Of a stretch of DNA of 64,000 nt, positions 29,606 through 40,302 are shown piece by piece (positions within the stretch are counted from its first letter, which is position 1; each line of letters begins with the position of its first letter). This DNA comes from Streptomyces sp. 3214.6 (lineage in GTDB: Bacteria > Actinomycetota > Actinomycetes > Streptomycetales > Streptomycetaceae): contig NZ_LT670819.1 of assembly GCF_900129855.1 (NCBI RefSeq), positions 2,976,001-3,040,000 on the forward strand. The letters run 5' to 3'. The notes beneath the pieces were generated by a model. That model was not told the DNA's origin. It saw only the letters and a list, made by a program, of their open reading frames with translations, and did no database searches. The position numbers and the translations under genes are program-made.

Positions 29606-31402
29606 TTACTTCTGCGGGTTCTTCAGACCGAGGTTCACGAAGTCGTACTGACCGCTGTAGCCATCGGTCGTGTAGACGTTGGCCAGGTTGTCCCCGCGCC
29701 AGTTGATGAACTTCTCGAAGACGAAGGGCAGGTAGTACGCGCCCTCCATCACCTTGTGGTTGATCTCCGTGGCGACCTTGGCCTTGCCCGCGTTGTCCAG
29801 GGTGGTGACGTAGGTGTCGAACAGACCGTCGATCGCCTTGTCGTTGATCAGCGCGTAGTTGTTGTTACCGCTCTGCTGGATGTACTTGCTGTCCCACAGC
29901 GGCAGACCGAAGCCCTGGACGGACGGGAAGTCCGGACCCCAGCCCATGATGATGATGCCGTAGCCCTTCTTCTTCACGTTCGAGGGGCTGCCGATGATGC
30001 CGGTGGTCTGCGAGCCGTCGAACTGGTCGATCTCGGCGTTGATGCCGATCTTCTTCAGCGACGCCTGCAGGGACTGGGCGGTGGCCACCTCGACCGGCTT
30101 GTTGTTGCGGACCGCGATGGTGGTCTTGAAGCCGTTCGGCTGACCGCAGGCCTTCAGGGCCTCCTTGGCCTTGGCCTCGTTGCCGCTCTTGTTGGCACCG
30201 GCGATCTCGTACGGGTCGTACTTCTGGCCCTCGGAGCCCGGGACGGACGGCGGCAGCATGTTGGTGCCGATGTCGCCACCGGCGACCGGGCCGCCACGGG
30301 CGGTCTGCAGCGACACGTGGTCGGCGCCGTAGATGACGGCCTTGCGGCACTCGATGTTGTTGAACGGCGCGACGCTCTGCGGGAAGACCGCGTAGCGGAT
30401 GTAGCCGGAGACCGGGTTGTCCAGGTTGGCCTTGTGCTCCTTCAGGGCGGTGGTGCGGCCCTGCGGGGACATGCCGGTCTGGGTCAGGTCGAGGTCCAGG
30501 TCACCGCTGAGCAGACGCTGGTCGAGCTGGTTGGCGTCCGAGAAGAACTGGATGCTGATCTTGTCCGGGTAGGCCTTGCGGACCGGGTCCGAGGCCTGCT
30601 TCCAGGACGTGTTGCGGACCAGGGTCAGCTCCTTGCCGGGGCTGTACGACTGGAACTTGTACGGGCCGGAGGAGAACGGGTGCAGCTGGTACTTGGCCTT
30701 GGTGTCCTGGTCCTGGCGGACCGGGGAGGCCGAGATCAGCGCCAGCATCTCCTGGAAGTCCGAGTTGGCCTGCGGCAGCTTGAAGACGATGGTCTTGTCG
30801 TCCGGCGTCTCGATGGCCTTCAGACCCAGCTTGTCCGCGGACGTGTCCTTGTAGGGGCCCTTGTACTCGCCCTTGGGGTCCAGCACGTCCTTCAGGTACG
30901 TCGGACCGCCGGACAGCACGTCCTGCGCCCACACACGCTCGATGCCGTACTTCACGTCCTTGGACGTGATCGGCTTGCCGTCCTCCCACGTGACGCCGTC
31001 GCGCAGCGTGTACGTGTAGGTCTTGCCGTCGGCGGAGACCTTGGCGAGACCCGTGGCGAGGTCCGGGGTGAGCTCCGCGCCGGCCTTGCCCGGCTCCGCC
31101 TTGTTCGTGACGAGCTGGCGGCTGTAGTAGCGGGCGAAGTTCCACATCATGCCGTAGTAACCGCGCGTGGTGTCCCACGAGTCGGCGTCCTGGGCACTGC
31201 CGAACTTCAGCGTGCCGCCCTTCTTGGCCAGCGAAGCCTGAGCGACCTTGTTGTTCGCGGCGTCGAAGCCGGCGGCGCCGGTGCTCGAGCCCTTGTCGTC
31301 GTCTCCGCCACCGCCGCACGCCGCCGTGGTCAGCAGCGCGGCGACCGCGGCGGCAGCGGCAAATGCCTGCTTCCGCCGCCCTGAGGTGCGTTGGGTAGTC
31401 AC
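29606..31402 (-). CDS. Oligopeptide-binding lipoprotein (SBP family 5)
   Basis: This is a 598-residue lipoprotein with lipobox TAAC (C29 acylated). A Gly/Asp-rich linker follows, then a full family-5 solute-binding domain (SADGKTYTYTLRDGVTWEDGK block and the DVKYGIERVW region). It captures oligopeptides outside the membrane for the OppBC permease. Start is GTG at 31402, with GGAGGAT upstream. It is the second gene of the operon, 84 bp after oppC, and is followed by the intercistronic hairpin. Confidence 0.93.
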   Translation of the reverse strand: MTTQRTSGRRKQAFAAAAAVAALLTTAACGGGGDDDKGSSTGAAGFDAANNKVAQASLAKKGGTLKFGSAQDADSWDTTRGYYGMMWNFARYYSRQLVTNKAEPGKAGAELTPDLATGLAKVSADGKTYTYTLRDGVTWEDGKPITSKDVKYGIERVWAQDVLSGGPTYLKDVLDPKGEYKGPYKDTSADKLGLKAIETPDDKTIVFKLPQANSDFQEMLALISASPVRQDQDTKAKYQLHPFSSGPYKFQSYSPGKELTLVRNTSWKQASDPVRKAYPDKISIQFFSDANQLDQRLLSGDLDLDLTQTGMSPQGRTTALKEHKANLDNPVSGYIRYAVFPQSVAPFNNIECRKAVIYGADHVSLQTARGGPVAGGDIGTNMLPPSVPGSEGQKYDPYEIAGANKSGNEAKAKEALKACGQPNGFKTTIAVRNNKPVEVATAQSLQASLKKIGINAEIDQFDGSQTTGIIGSPSNVKKKGYGIIIMGWGPDFPSVQGFGLPLWDSKYIQQSGNNNYALINDKAIDGLFDTYVTTLDNAGKAKVATEINHKVMEGAYYLPFVFEKFINWRGDNLANVYTTDGYSGQYDFVNLGLKNPQK

Positions 31403-31486
31403 GATCTCGGATCCTCCGGATTGATGAGAGACCCCGTGTGAAGGCCACGGGACGGTTGAGGTGCTGTGCGTCGGAGCGTCAGCGGT

Positions 31487-32494
31487 TCAGCGGGATGCCT
31501 TCGGGTCCAGCGCGTCCCGGACGCCGTCGCCGAAGAGGTTGAAGGCCAGGACGGTGATGAAGATCGCCACACCGGGGACCACCATGTACATGGGGTCGGA
31601 CTCGTAGTAGTCGATCGCGCTCGAGAGCATCTGTCCCCACGAGGCGGTCGGCGGCTTGACGCCGACGCCCAGGAAGCTGAGGGCCGCCTCGGTGAGGATG
31701 TTGGTGGGGATCATCATCGTCGTGTACACGACGATCGGGGCGACCAGGTTGGGCAGCAGCTCCTTGAACAGGATGTACACCCGCCCCGCGCCCAGCGACC
31801 GGGCGGCCTCGACGTACTCGCGCTCACGCAGCGAGAGCGTCTGGCCGCGCACCACGCGTCCGATGTAGGGCCAGCCGAAGAACCCGATGACCAGGATCAT
31901 CACGAAGACGCGCACGCTGGAACCGGTGAGGCCCAGCATGTGGTTCGGCATGACGGAGACCAGCGCGATGATGAACAGCAGCTGCGGGAAGGCCAGCAGA
32001 CCGTCCATCACCCGGCTGATCAGGGAGTCGATCCAGCCGCCGAAGAAGCCGGCGAGGATGCCCAGCACCGTTCCGAGGATCACGGCGACCACGGCGGACA
32101 GGAAGCCGACCAGCAGCGAGATCCGGGCACCGTAGAGGATGCGGGCGAAGATGTCGCGGCCGTTGACCGGCTCGACGCCGAGCAGGTGGTCGCCGCTGAC
32201 ACCGCCCAGGGAGCCCGTGGGCGTGCCGAAGAGCGGGTCGATGAGGTTCTCGTGGTACTCGTTCGGGTCCTGGTCCAGGAGCCCGGTGATGACCGGCGCG
32301 AGCAGCGCGATCACGACGAGGAAAAGCACCACGATGCCGCCCGTGAGGGCCAGCTTGTCCCGCTTGAGGCGCTCCCAGGCGATCCGGCCCAGGGAACGGC
32401 CCTGAACGGCCTTGGCGCCGCTGGTGGCGACCGCCGCTTCCTCGGCCGCGCTCGGGGCCGCTTCCGCGGTCGGCTCGTGCAATGGTGCCGTCAT
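31487..32494 (-). CDS. Oligopeptide ABC transporter permease (OppC/DppC-like)
   Basis: This 335-residue permease has an N-terminal cytoplasmic extension of about 45 residues, the OppC_N helix (LALTGGIVVLFLVVIALLAPV), then five helices. The coupling loop reads EREYVEAARSLGAGRVYILFKE (about residues 235-256). The ATG at 32494 has a GAGGGG site about a dozen bases upstream; the open frame runs upstream but that part is intergenic in character. It is the first gene of the five-gene opp operon, an unusual order with oppA second. Confidence 0.92.
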   Translation of the reverse strand: MTAPLHEPTAEAAPSAAEEAAVATSGAKAVQGRSLGRIAWERLKRDKLALTGGIVVLFLVVIALLAPVITGLLDQDPNEYHENLIDPLFGTPTGSLGGVSGDHLLGVEPVNGRDIFARILYGARISLLVGFLSAVVAVILGTVLGILAGFFGGWIDSLISRVMDGLLAFPQLLFIIALVSVMPNHMLGLTGSSVRVFVMILVIGFFGWPYIGRVVRGQTLSLREREYVEAARSLGAGRVYILFKELLPNLVAPIVVYTTMMIPTNILTEAALSFLGVGVKPPTASWGQMLSSAIDYYESDPMYMVVPGVAIFITVLAFNLFGDGVRDALDPKASR

Positions 32495-32851
32495 CTGGCA
32501 GGGACCCCTCTCAACCGGCGGTAGCCGGCCCGCACTTTGCCGCGGTGGCGGCGTGATCAGTCCGTAATACGCAGGGGATAAGCCCCCTGGAGCGGGAGTC
32601 TTCAACGCTTTGGCGATCTGTTGCCAGACTTGGCCGTGAATGGATGCGTAAACGTGATCCGGGTAGAGGGGTTCCGTTATCCGGACGGCGGGTAACGCCC
32701 CCCGGACGGGGACTAGTCGGGGCAGATCGGACATAACCGGTACTAATCGCCGCTATCTACGCGCGAAGACGTCCGGTAACCACCCCGTAACAGGAGTGGA
32801 AGGAAGGGTGAAGGCGACAGGAGGGGCGACGGGGAGATCGGCGGGCAGCGG
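32495..32851 (-). other. Leader/promoter region of the opp operon
   Basis: This 357-bp gap carries no convincing gene. It should contain the opp promoter. TTGAAG (32600-32605 on the minus strand) with a poor -10 18 bp away is one weak candidate. A small CAGGGG...CCCCTG hairpin at 32572-32589 could fold in the leader. A more AT-rich patch with ACCGGT lies near 32735-32765. Confidence 0.4.
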
Positions 32852-33646
32852 TCAGTAGCGTCCGGTGGGCGGATAGCCGTAACCGCCCGCGGGCGCCTGG
32901 GCCGGGGCGGAAGCGTGGGCCTCACGGTCGTAGAACGGCCGGGCGTTGGCGCGCATCCACATCACGACAGGGTCGTACTCGTCGGTCATGGCCACCGTCG
33001 ACACCGGCAGCCCGTCCGGCACCGCGCCGATGGACTGCTGCATCATCGCCCGTACGGCGTCCACGGCCGGCGGCGAGGACTCGTACACGTCGAGCCCGAT
33101 GGCCAGGTAGGGCGCGCCCAGCGCCGGCTGTACCCAGGCCCGGCGCAACGCGCGGACCACCGGGGTACGGTGGGCGTTCTGCGCGAGCAGGGCATAGAAC
33201 TGCGGGACCTCGATGCCGGGCTCGGACAGCCGCAGCGGGCCTGCGGGCTGGCGCTCCAGGCCGGTCGCGATCCTGCGCAGGTCCAGCCAGGGGATGCCGA
33301 CGCCGCCGCCGGGAGCGTGCGGATTCAGCCAGAGACCGTAGTGGTCGGGGTAGAGGGTGCGGGCCACGTCCAGTCCGTCGACCACCTCGTACGACCTGTT
33401 CCAGCCGCTCGCGCTGAGCTCCTGGGCGGAGGTCACGCACGGCGCGTAGCCGTAGCCCTCGACCTCCATGTTTCCGTACTGGGCGTCCGGGGAGCCGGCC
33501 TGGCCGTGCCACAGGAGCATCCAGACCTGGCCGGAGGAGGGGGTCGCGAGCGCGCGCAGGAGCGCCTCGTAGGCGTCGTAGCGCCCGGGCGTGACCTGGC
33601 GCAGCATGTGCTCGACCGAGCCGGTCGCGGCAGTGCCAGCGCTCAC
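32852..33646 (-). CDS. SseB-family protein (copy 1)
   Basis: This 264-residue protein matches the SseB (enhanced serine sensitivity) family. It has an N-terminal SseB-like domain (residues 20-120, with QVWMLLWHGQ and GNMEVEGYGYAPCVTSAQEL) and a C-terminal domain (150-240) ending in ANARPFYDRE. It closes with a Pro/Gly/Tyr-rich tail (GGYGYPPTGRY). SseB was named in E. coli because its overproduction makes cells serine-sensitive; the molecular role is unknown. The GTG start at 33646 follows AAGGGGCG. A paralogue lies directly upstream, and the serine/glycine operon begins about 2 kb away. Confidence 0.82.
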   Translation of the reverse strand: MSAGTAATGSVEHMLRQVTPGRYDAYEALLRALATPSSGQVWMLLWHGQAGSPDAQYGNMEVEGYGYAPCVTSAQELSASGWNRSYEVVDGLDVARTLYPDHYGLWLNPHAPGGGVGIPWLDLRRIATGLERQPAGPLRLSEPGIEVPQFYALLAQNAHRTPVVRALRRAWVQPALGAPYLAIGLDVYESSPPAVDAVRAMMQQSIGAVPDGLPVSTVAMTDEYDPVVMWMRANARPFYDREAHASAPAQAPAGGYGYPPTGRY

Positions 33647-33714
33647 TTTTTATCGCCCCTTCGAGAAGTTGCCCCGCGTTGGGGTCCAGCTTATGCGCCC
33701 AAGAGCTCGGGGCC

Positions 33715-33800
33715 TGTGATGCGTTGGCGGGTGCGGGTTGTGTGCGGTTGATCGCGCAGTTCCCCGCGCCCCCAAGTCGGCTGCCCCTGAGGGAGTTGTC
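33715..33800. repeat. Likely dispersed Streptomyces intergenic element
   Basis: The stretch with TTGATCGCGCAGTTCCCCGC followed by GCCCC and a CCCCTGAGGG end resembles a short sequence I remember as widespread in Streptomyces intergenic regions. It lies between the two sseB-like genes. Only a genome search can confirm it is dispersed here. Confidence 0.4.
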
Positions 33801-33842
33801 AGTGAACCCTTGCGACGGAGTTGTCAGTGGGTCCTTGTGTAG
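33793..33842. repeat. 25-bp imperfect tandem repeat across a stop codon
   Basis: GAGTTGTCAGTG occurs at 33793-33804 and 33818-33829, each followed after three bases by CCTTG, giving a period of 25 bp. The second copy spans the stop codon of the upstream SseB-like gene. Confidence 0.7.
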
Positions 33843-34630
33843 AAGGGCCTTACCCGGGTCCTCAGCCATTCGCCCACCGGGTCCTGGGCGACGTCCAGGA
33901 GGACCAGGTTGACCGGCCAGGGGGACGAGGTGCGGCCCAGGGCCCTGCCGAGGGCCTCCAGGGGGAGTGCACGCAGGTCGCCCTCCCACTGGGAGAGTTC
34001 GACGCCGACGAACATCACCGGGTCCGCCGTCTCGATCGCGGCCAGGCAGCGGCGGGCCGTGCGGACCACGCCTATGGACTCGAACTCCGCCGAGGCCGCG
34101 GCCAGGAAGTCCACCGGGTCGTCCTGCCAGTCGGGCTCGTAGAGGCGGACGCGGCCGCCGCTCGCGGGGCCGTCCAGCGGGGTGCGGCCCGCCCGGCACA
34201 GCTCGGCGACGGCCGGTGGCGGCAGCGGGACGCCGACCACGCCCTCGGGGTTCACCATGATGCCGACCTGCGGGGGCAGCCCGCGGGCGAACTCCACGGC
34301 GGGCGCGATCGTGAACGACATGTGCGAGCCGACGACCTGGCGGAACTGCTCCTCGGAGCTGAAGACCGGCACGTACACCTGGCCGTCCAGCTCCAGGGTG
34401 GGCAGGTCGAGGGGGCCGCTGTGCGGGCCGCCGCCGCTGGGCAGCGGCACCCAGACGAAGCTGCGGCCGAGCACCTCCACGATGCGGCCGCCGGCTCCCG
34501 GCACGCCGAGGGAGACGGAGAGCACCTCCTCCAGCTCGTTGCCGGGCCATCCGCCGTGCGAATGGGGGTGCGCCTGCGCCGGGAAGTCCGCGGAGAAGTC
34601 CGTCGGGAAGTCCGCCGGGGGGAAGTCCAT
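33824..34630 (-). CDS. SseB-family protein (copy 2)
   Basis: This 268-residue paralogue of the downstream gene has the same two-domain SseB plan: N-terminal domain about residues 28-135 (with YVPVFSSEEQFRQVV and GIMVNPEG) and C-terminal domain ending in RTRVRPFYTRTH. The first 18 residues are a degenerate repeat of D-F-P (DFPPADFPTDFSADFP), probably disordered. Start ATG at 34630. It is followed by a tandem 25-bp DNA duplication at its stop. Sequence identity between the two copies looks low outside the shared motifs, so the duplication is old. Confidence 0.8.
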   Translation of the reverse strand: MDFPPADFPTDFSADFPAQAHPHSHGGWPGNELEEVLSVSLGVPGAGGRIVEVLGRSFVWVPLPSGGGPHSGPLDLPTLELDGQVYVPVFSSEEQFRQVVGSHMSFTIAPAVEFARGLPPQVGIMVNPEGVVGVPLPPPAVAELCRAGRTPLDGPASGGRVRLYEPDWQDDPVDFLAAASAEFESIGVVRTARRCLAAIETADPVMFVGVELSQWEGDLRALPLEALGRALGRTSSPWPVNLVLLDVAQDPVGEWLRTRVRPFYTRTH

Positions 34631-34677
34631 CTGCCTACCGCCTGCTAAGAACCGCTCACTCTGCTGTGGCTGAAAGG

Positions 34678-35394
34678 CTAGCGGGTACCGGGCGTTCCGC
34701 CCGAGCCCTCAGAGCCTGTGAATCCGATCCGGCGCAGCGTGTCGGCCGCGTCGCGGTCGAGCAGGACCGCCGAGCCGCAGCCCTCGGGCAGCCGGCCCTT
34801 CTCCACCGAGCGCAGCAGCCGGGCGGCGGCGTGCCGGTGGCGCAGGAACGCGTACCGCGAGACGCCCCGGCCGCGCTCGCGCTGGCCCTCCAGGGCCGTG
34901 TCCGCGCCGACGTCGAGCAGCAGCAGGTGGAGGGTGCCGCCGCGGCGGCGGGCCTCGCGGGCCAGCCAGTCACGCACCCAGGCCTGCGTGCCGCAGTCGT
35001 GCACGACGACGCCCTTGCCGCCGCGCAGCGCCCGGCGCAGTCCGGCGTAGTGGGCGAGGCGGACGAGGGGGCGGTAGAGGGCGTAGGGCAGGAGGCGGGG
35101 CGCGCGGGCGTCCCAGCGGTCGCGGGTGTCCTGGGAGTCGATGCGGACGCCGCTCACGGCCCGCTTCATGAGCGTGGACTTGCCGCTGCCGGGCAGCCCG
35201 GTGACCACGACCAGGTCACGGGGGCCGAAGAGCAGCCCGTGCGGGCTGCGGCCGGCCCGCTCGCGCAGGTCACGGACGACTGGCTCGGGCTGCGGGCCGC
35301 ACGCCTCCCGGGCCTGGGCGCCGGGCTGCGCGGGCAGCGCGATCCCCGAGATGGTCGCGAATGCCGTGGTCCTCGCCGTGGTCGCCTCGTTCAC
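34678..35394 (-). CDS. P-loop ATP-binding protein
   Basis: This 238-residue protein has one Walker A motif (GLPGSGKST, about residues 66-74) directly after a VVVVTG strand and a possible Walker B-like strand (LHLLLLDVGAD, about 155-165). Positively charged lid segments and the LLLLDVGADTALEGQRERGRG region resemble small kinases or AAA-type ATPases that phosphorylate metabolites. The substrate is unknown. The start is GTG at 35394, with GGGGAGG about nine bases before. It is transcribed away from the glycine riboswitch operon and toward the SseB genes, perhaps as the head of that group. Confidence 0.75.
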   Translation of the reverse strand: MNEATTARTTAFATISGIALPAQPGAQAREACGPQPEPVVRDLRERAGRSPHGLLFGPRDLVVVTGLPGSGKSTLMKRAVSGVRIDSQDTRDRWDARAPRLLPYALYRPLVRLAHYAGLRRALRGGKGVVVHDCGTQAWVRDWLAREARRRGGTLHLLLLDVGADTALEGQRERGRGVSRYAFLRHRHAAARLLRSVEKGRLPEGCGSAVLLDRDAADTLRRIGFTGSEGSGGTPGTR

Positions 35395-35576
35395 CGTGAT
35401 CGTCCTCCCCTGGGGTCAGGTAGTCCTCATCCCCGCCAAGCGTAAAGAGAAGGTAATGCGCGGCGCCTCGCGATTTCGTGCGCGTACCGACACAGGCCGG
35501 TTACAGATGCGGCCTGCCGCGATCGGGGCGGGCCGTGCAATGATGGCCGCGCCAACTGCATACCGGCCGTTCGAAT

Positions 35577-35803
35577 CCGCGCGGGAGAGTCCTCAGCAGC
35601 AGTTTCGCTGGGGCGCCGAAGGAGCAAGTCCCTCCCTTGAATCTCTCAGGTCCCCGTTACCGCGCGGGCGAGGCACATCTGAAAAGCGGGCCGCCCCTTG
35701 TCTCGACGAGGTCGGCCCCACCCAAGGTGCAAGCCATGTCCGACCCGTCGTAACGGGCCGTCATGGCGAACCTCTCAGGTTCCGATGACAGATGGGGAGG
35801 AGT
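35577..35803 (+). ncRNA. Tandem glycine riboswitch
   Basis: The leader of gcvT holds the glycine-riboswitch hallmarks. The first aptamer (about 35577-35674) has GGGAGAGTCCTC, GGCGCCGAAGGAGCAA and AATCTCTCAGG, with a GCGCGGG closing stem. The second (about 35681-35803) has the AAGGTGCAAGCC segment and AACCTCTCAGGTTCCGATGACAGATGGGGAGG-type end, just before the gene. Glycine binding normally turns on gcv operon expression. The two aptamers are joined by a short linker, as in other tandem examples. Confidence 0.93.
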
Positions 35804-35849
35804 GGGGAGGAACCACCTCGCCCGTCATGCCTTGGGAGACGACCGTCCG

Positions 35850-36971
<1,122 letters not shown>

Positions 36972-37083
36972 AGACCAAGAGCCTGGCCGGGCGCGTGACA
37001 CCGCACACATTCCCGCTGCTCACGCACGGTTCCAGCAGTCCCCCCTTCATCAGCACCCACCCGCGTACAGGAGAATTCAGGCC

Positions 37084-37461
37084 ATGAGCAACCCCCAGCA
37101 GCTGCGCTACAGCAAGGAGCACGAGTGGCTGTCGGGCGCCGAGGACGGCGTCTCGACGGTCGGCATCACGGAGCACGCGGCCAACGCGCTCGGCGACGTG
37201 GTGTTCGTCCAGCTCCCGGAGGTCGGTGCCACGGTGACCGCGGGCGAGTCCTGCGGTGAGCTGGAGTCGACCAAGTCGGTCAGCGAGCTTTACTCGCCGG
37301 TCGACGGCGAGGTCGTCGAGGTCAACCAGGATGTCGCCGACGACCCGTCGCTGGTGAACTCCGCCCCCTTCGAGGGCGGGTGGCTGTTCAAGGTACGCGT
37401 CGCGGGCGAGCAGCAGGAGCTGCTGTCGGCCGACGAGTACACCGCCTTCACCACCGGCTGA
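37084..37461 (+). CDS. gcvH: Glycine cleavage system H protein
   Basis: This is the 125-residue lipoyl carrier of the glycine cleavage system. K64 in ESTKSVSEL is the lipoylated lysine. The family start (RYSKEHEWL) and the [20 protein letters not shown] segment are intact. It follows gcvT after 112 bp and is 14 bp from glyA. Confidence 0.97.
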   Translation: MSNPQQLRYSKEHEWLSGAEDGVSTVGITEHAANALGDVVFVQLPEVGATVTAGESCGELESTKSVSELYSPVDGEVVEVNQDVADDPSLVNSAPFEGGWLFKVRVAGEQQELLSADEYTAFTTG

Positions 37462-37475
37462 GGAGTCGTAGACGC

Positions 37476-38738
37476 ATGTCCGTCCTGAACACGCCCCTGC
37501 ACGAGCTCGACCCGGAGATCGCCGCCGCCGTCGACGCCGAACTGGGCCGCCAGCAGTCCACCCTCGAGATGATCGCCTCGGAGAACTTCGCTCCGCTCGC
37601 GGTCATGGAGGCGCAGGGCTCGGTCCTGACCAACAAGTACGCCGAGGGCTATCCGGGCCGGCGCTACTACGGCGGCTGCGAGCACGTCGACGTCGCCGAG
37701 CAGATCGCCATCGACCGGATCAAGGACCTGTTCGGCGCCGAGTACGCCAACGTCCAGCCGCACTCGGGCGCCTCCGCCAACCAGGCCGCCCTGTTCGCCC
37801 TCGCCCAGCCCGGCGACACCATCCTCGGCCTGGACCTCGCCCACGGCGGCCACCTCACCCACGGGATGCGGCTCAACTTCTCCGGCAAGCAGTTCAACGT
37901 GGTCGCCTACCACGTGGACGACGCCGGTCTGGTCGACATGGCCGAGGTCGAGCGTCTCGCCAAGGAGCACCGGCCGAAGGTGATCATCGCCGGGTGGTCG
38001 GCGTATCCGCGGCAGCTGGACTTCGCGGAGTTCCGTCGCATCGCCGACGAGGTCGAGGCGTATCTGTGGGTCGACATGGCGCACTTCGCGGGCCTGGTCG
38101 CGGCCGGGCTGCACCCCAACCCGGTGGAGTTCGCGGACGTCGTCACGTCCACCACGCACAAGACGCTGGGCGGCCCGCGCGGCGGGATCATCCTGGCGAG
38201 GCAGGCGTTCGCGAAGAAGCTGAACTCGTCCGTGTTCCCGGGCTTCCAGGGCGGCCCCCTGGAGCATGTGATCGCGGCGAAGGCGGTCTCCTTCAAGGTG
38301 GCGGCCTCGGAGGAGTTCAAGGAGCGCCAGCGCCGTACGGTCGAGGGCGCGCGGATCCTCGCCGAGCGGCTGACGGCACCGGACGCCCGCGAGGCCGGCG
38401 TGAACGTCCTGTCCGGCGGCACCGATGTGCACCTGATCCTGGTCGACCTGCGCGAGTCCGAGCTGGACGGGCAGCAGGCCGAGGACCGTCTCCACGAGGT
38501 CGGCATCACCGTCAACCGCAACGCGGTCCCGAACGACCCGCGGCCTCCGATGGTGACGTCGGGGCTGCGGATCGGCACCCCGGCCCTCGCCACCCGCGGC
38601 TTCACCGCCGAGGACTTCGCGGAGGTCGCGGACGTCATCGCGCAGGCGCTCAAGCCGTCCTACGACGCGCAGGCGCTCAAGGCCCGGGTCGTCGCCCTGG
38701 CCGAGAAGCACCCGCTGTACCCCGTTCTGAACAAGTAG
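37476..38738 (+). CDS. glyA: Serine hydroxymethyltransferase
   Basis: GlyA interconverts serine and glycine with tetrahydrofolate. Together with the T and H proteins, it can turn two glycines into one serine. The 420-residue PLP enzyme has K229 in [12 protein letters not shown] as cofactor lysine, the substrate motif MIASENF near residue 33 and the YYGGCEHVD block. The ATG at 37476 lies 14 bp after gcvH, following GAGGAG. Transcription of this gene likely depends on the upstream riboswitch. Confidence 0.97.
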   Translation: MSVLNTPLHELDPEIAAAVDAELGRQQSTLEMIASENFAPLAVMEAQGSVLTNKYAEGYPGRRYYGGCEHVDVAEQIAIDRIKDLFGAEYANVQPHSGASANQAALFALAQPGDTILGLDLAHGGHLTHGMRLNFSGKQFNVVAYHVDDAGLVDMAEVERLAKEHRPKVIIAGWSAYPRQLDFAEFRRIADEVEAYLWVDMAHFAGLVAAGLHPNPVEFADVVTSTTHKTLGGPRGGIILARQAFAKKLNSSVFPGFQGGPLEHVIAAKAVSFKVAASEEFKERQRRTVEGARILAERLTAPDAREAGVNVLSGGTDVHLILVDLRESELDGQQAEDRLHEVGITVNRNAVPNDPRPPMVTSGLRIGTPALATRGFTAEDFAEVADVIAQALKPSYDAQALKARVVALAEKHPLYPVLNK

Positions 38739-38749
38739 TTCCTGTTTGC

Positions 38750-38793
38750 CCGGCAGCCCCGCACACTCGTAGACGGGTGGGCGGGGCACCCGG
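38750..38793 (+). terminator. Hairpin between glyA and sdaA
   Basis: GCCCCGC (38756-38762) pairs with GCGGGGC (38781-38787), flanked by CCGG/CCGG with a small internal loop. It may be a partial terminator that lowers sdaA expression compared with glyA. Confidence 0.45.
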
Positions 38794-38834
38794 CGAAAAC
38801 CTTTCTGCACCACCCCTTGCCTTGAGGAGTCCCC

Positions 38835-40202
<1,368 letters not shown>

Positions 40203-40277
40203 GGCAACAGGCCCTGACCGGCGCGTTCGTGTCTTTCAGCGCTGTCGGGGCCGTCCCCCGCTCACGCGGCGGAAGGT

Positions 40278-40300
40278 CCCCGGGCTCTCGGCACCCGGGG
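40278..40300. terminator. Terminator between sdaA and the PP2C gene
   Basis: CCCCGGG and CCCGGGG form a perfect 7-bp stem with a 9-base loop between two convergent genes. Confidence 0.6.
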
Positions 40301-40302
40301 CG

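Noticed and set aside
32572..32589. CAGGGG/CCCCTG hairpin in the opp leader as an attenuator
   Set aside because: Six base pairs without a T run or an alternative fold; kept only as a note in the leader entry.
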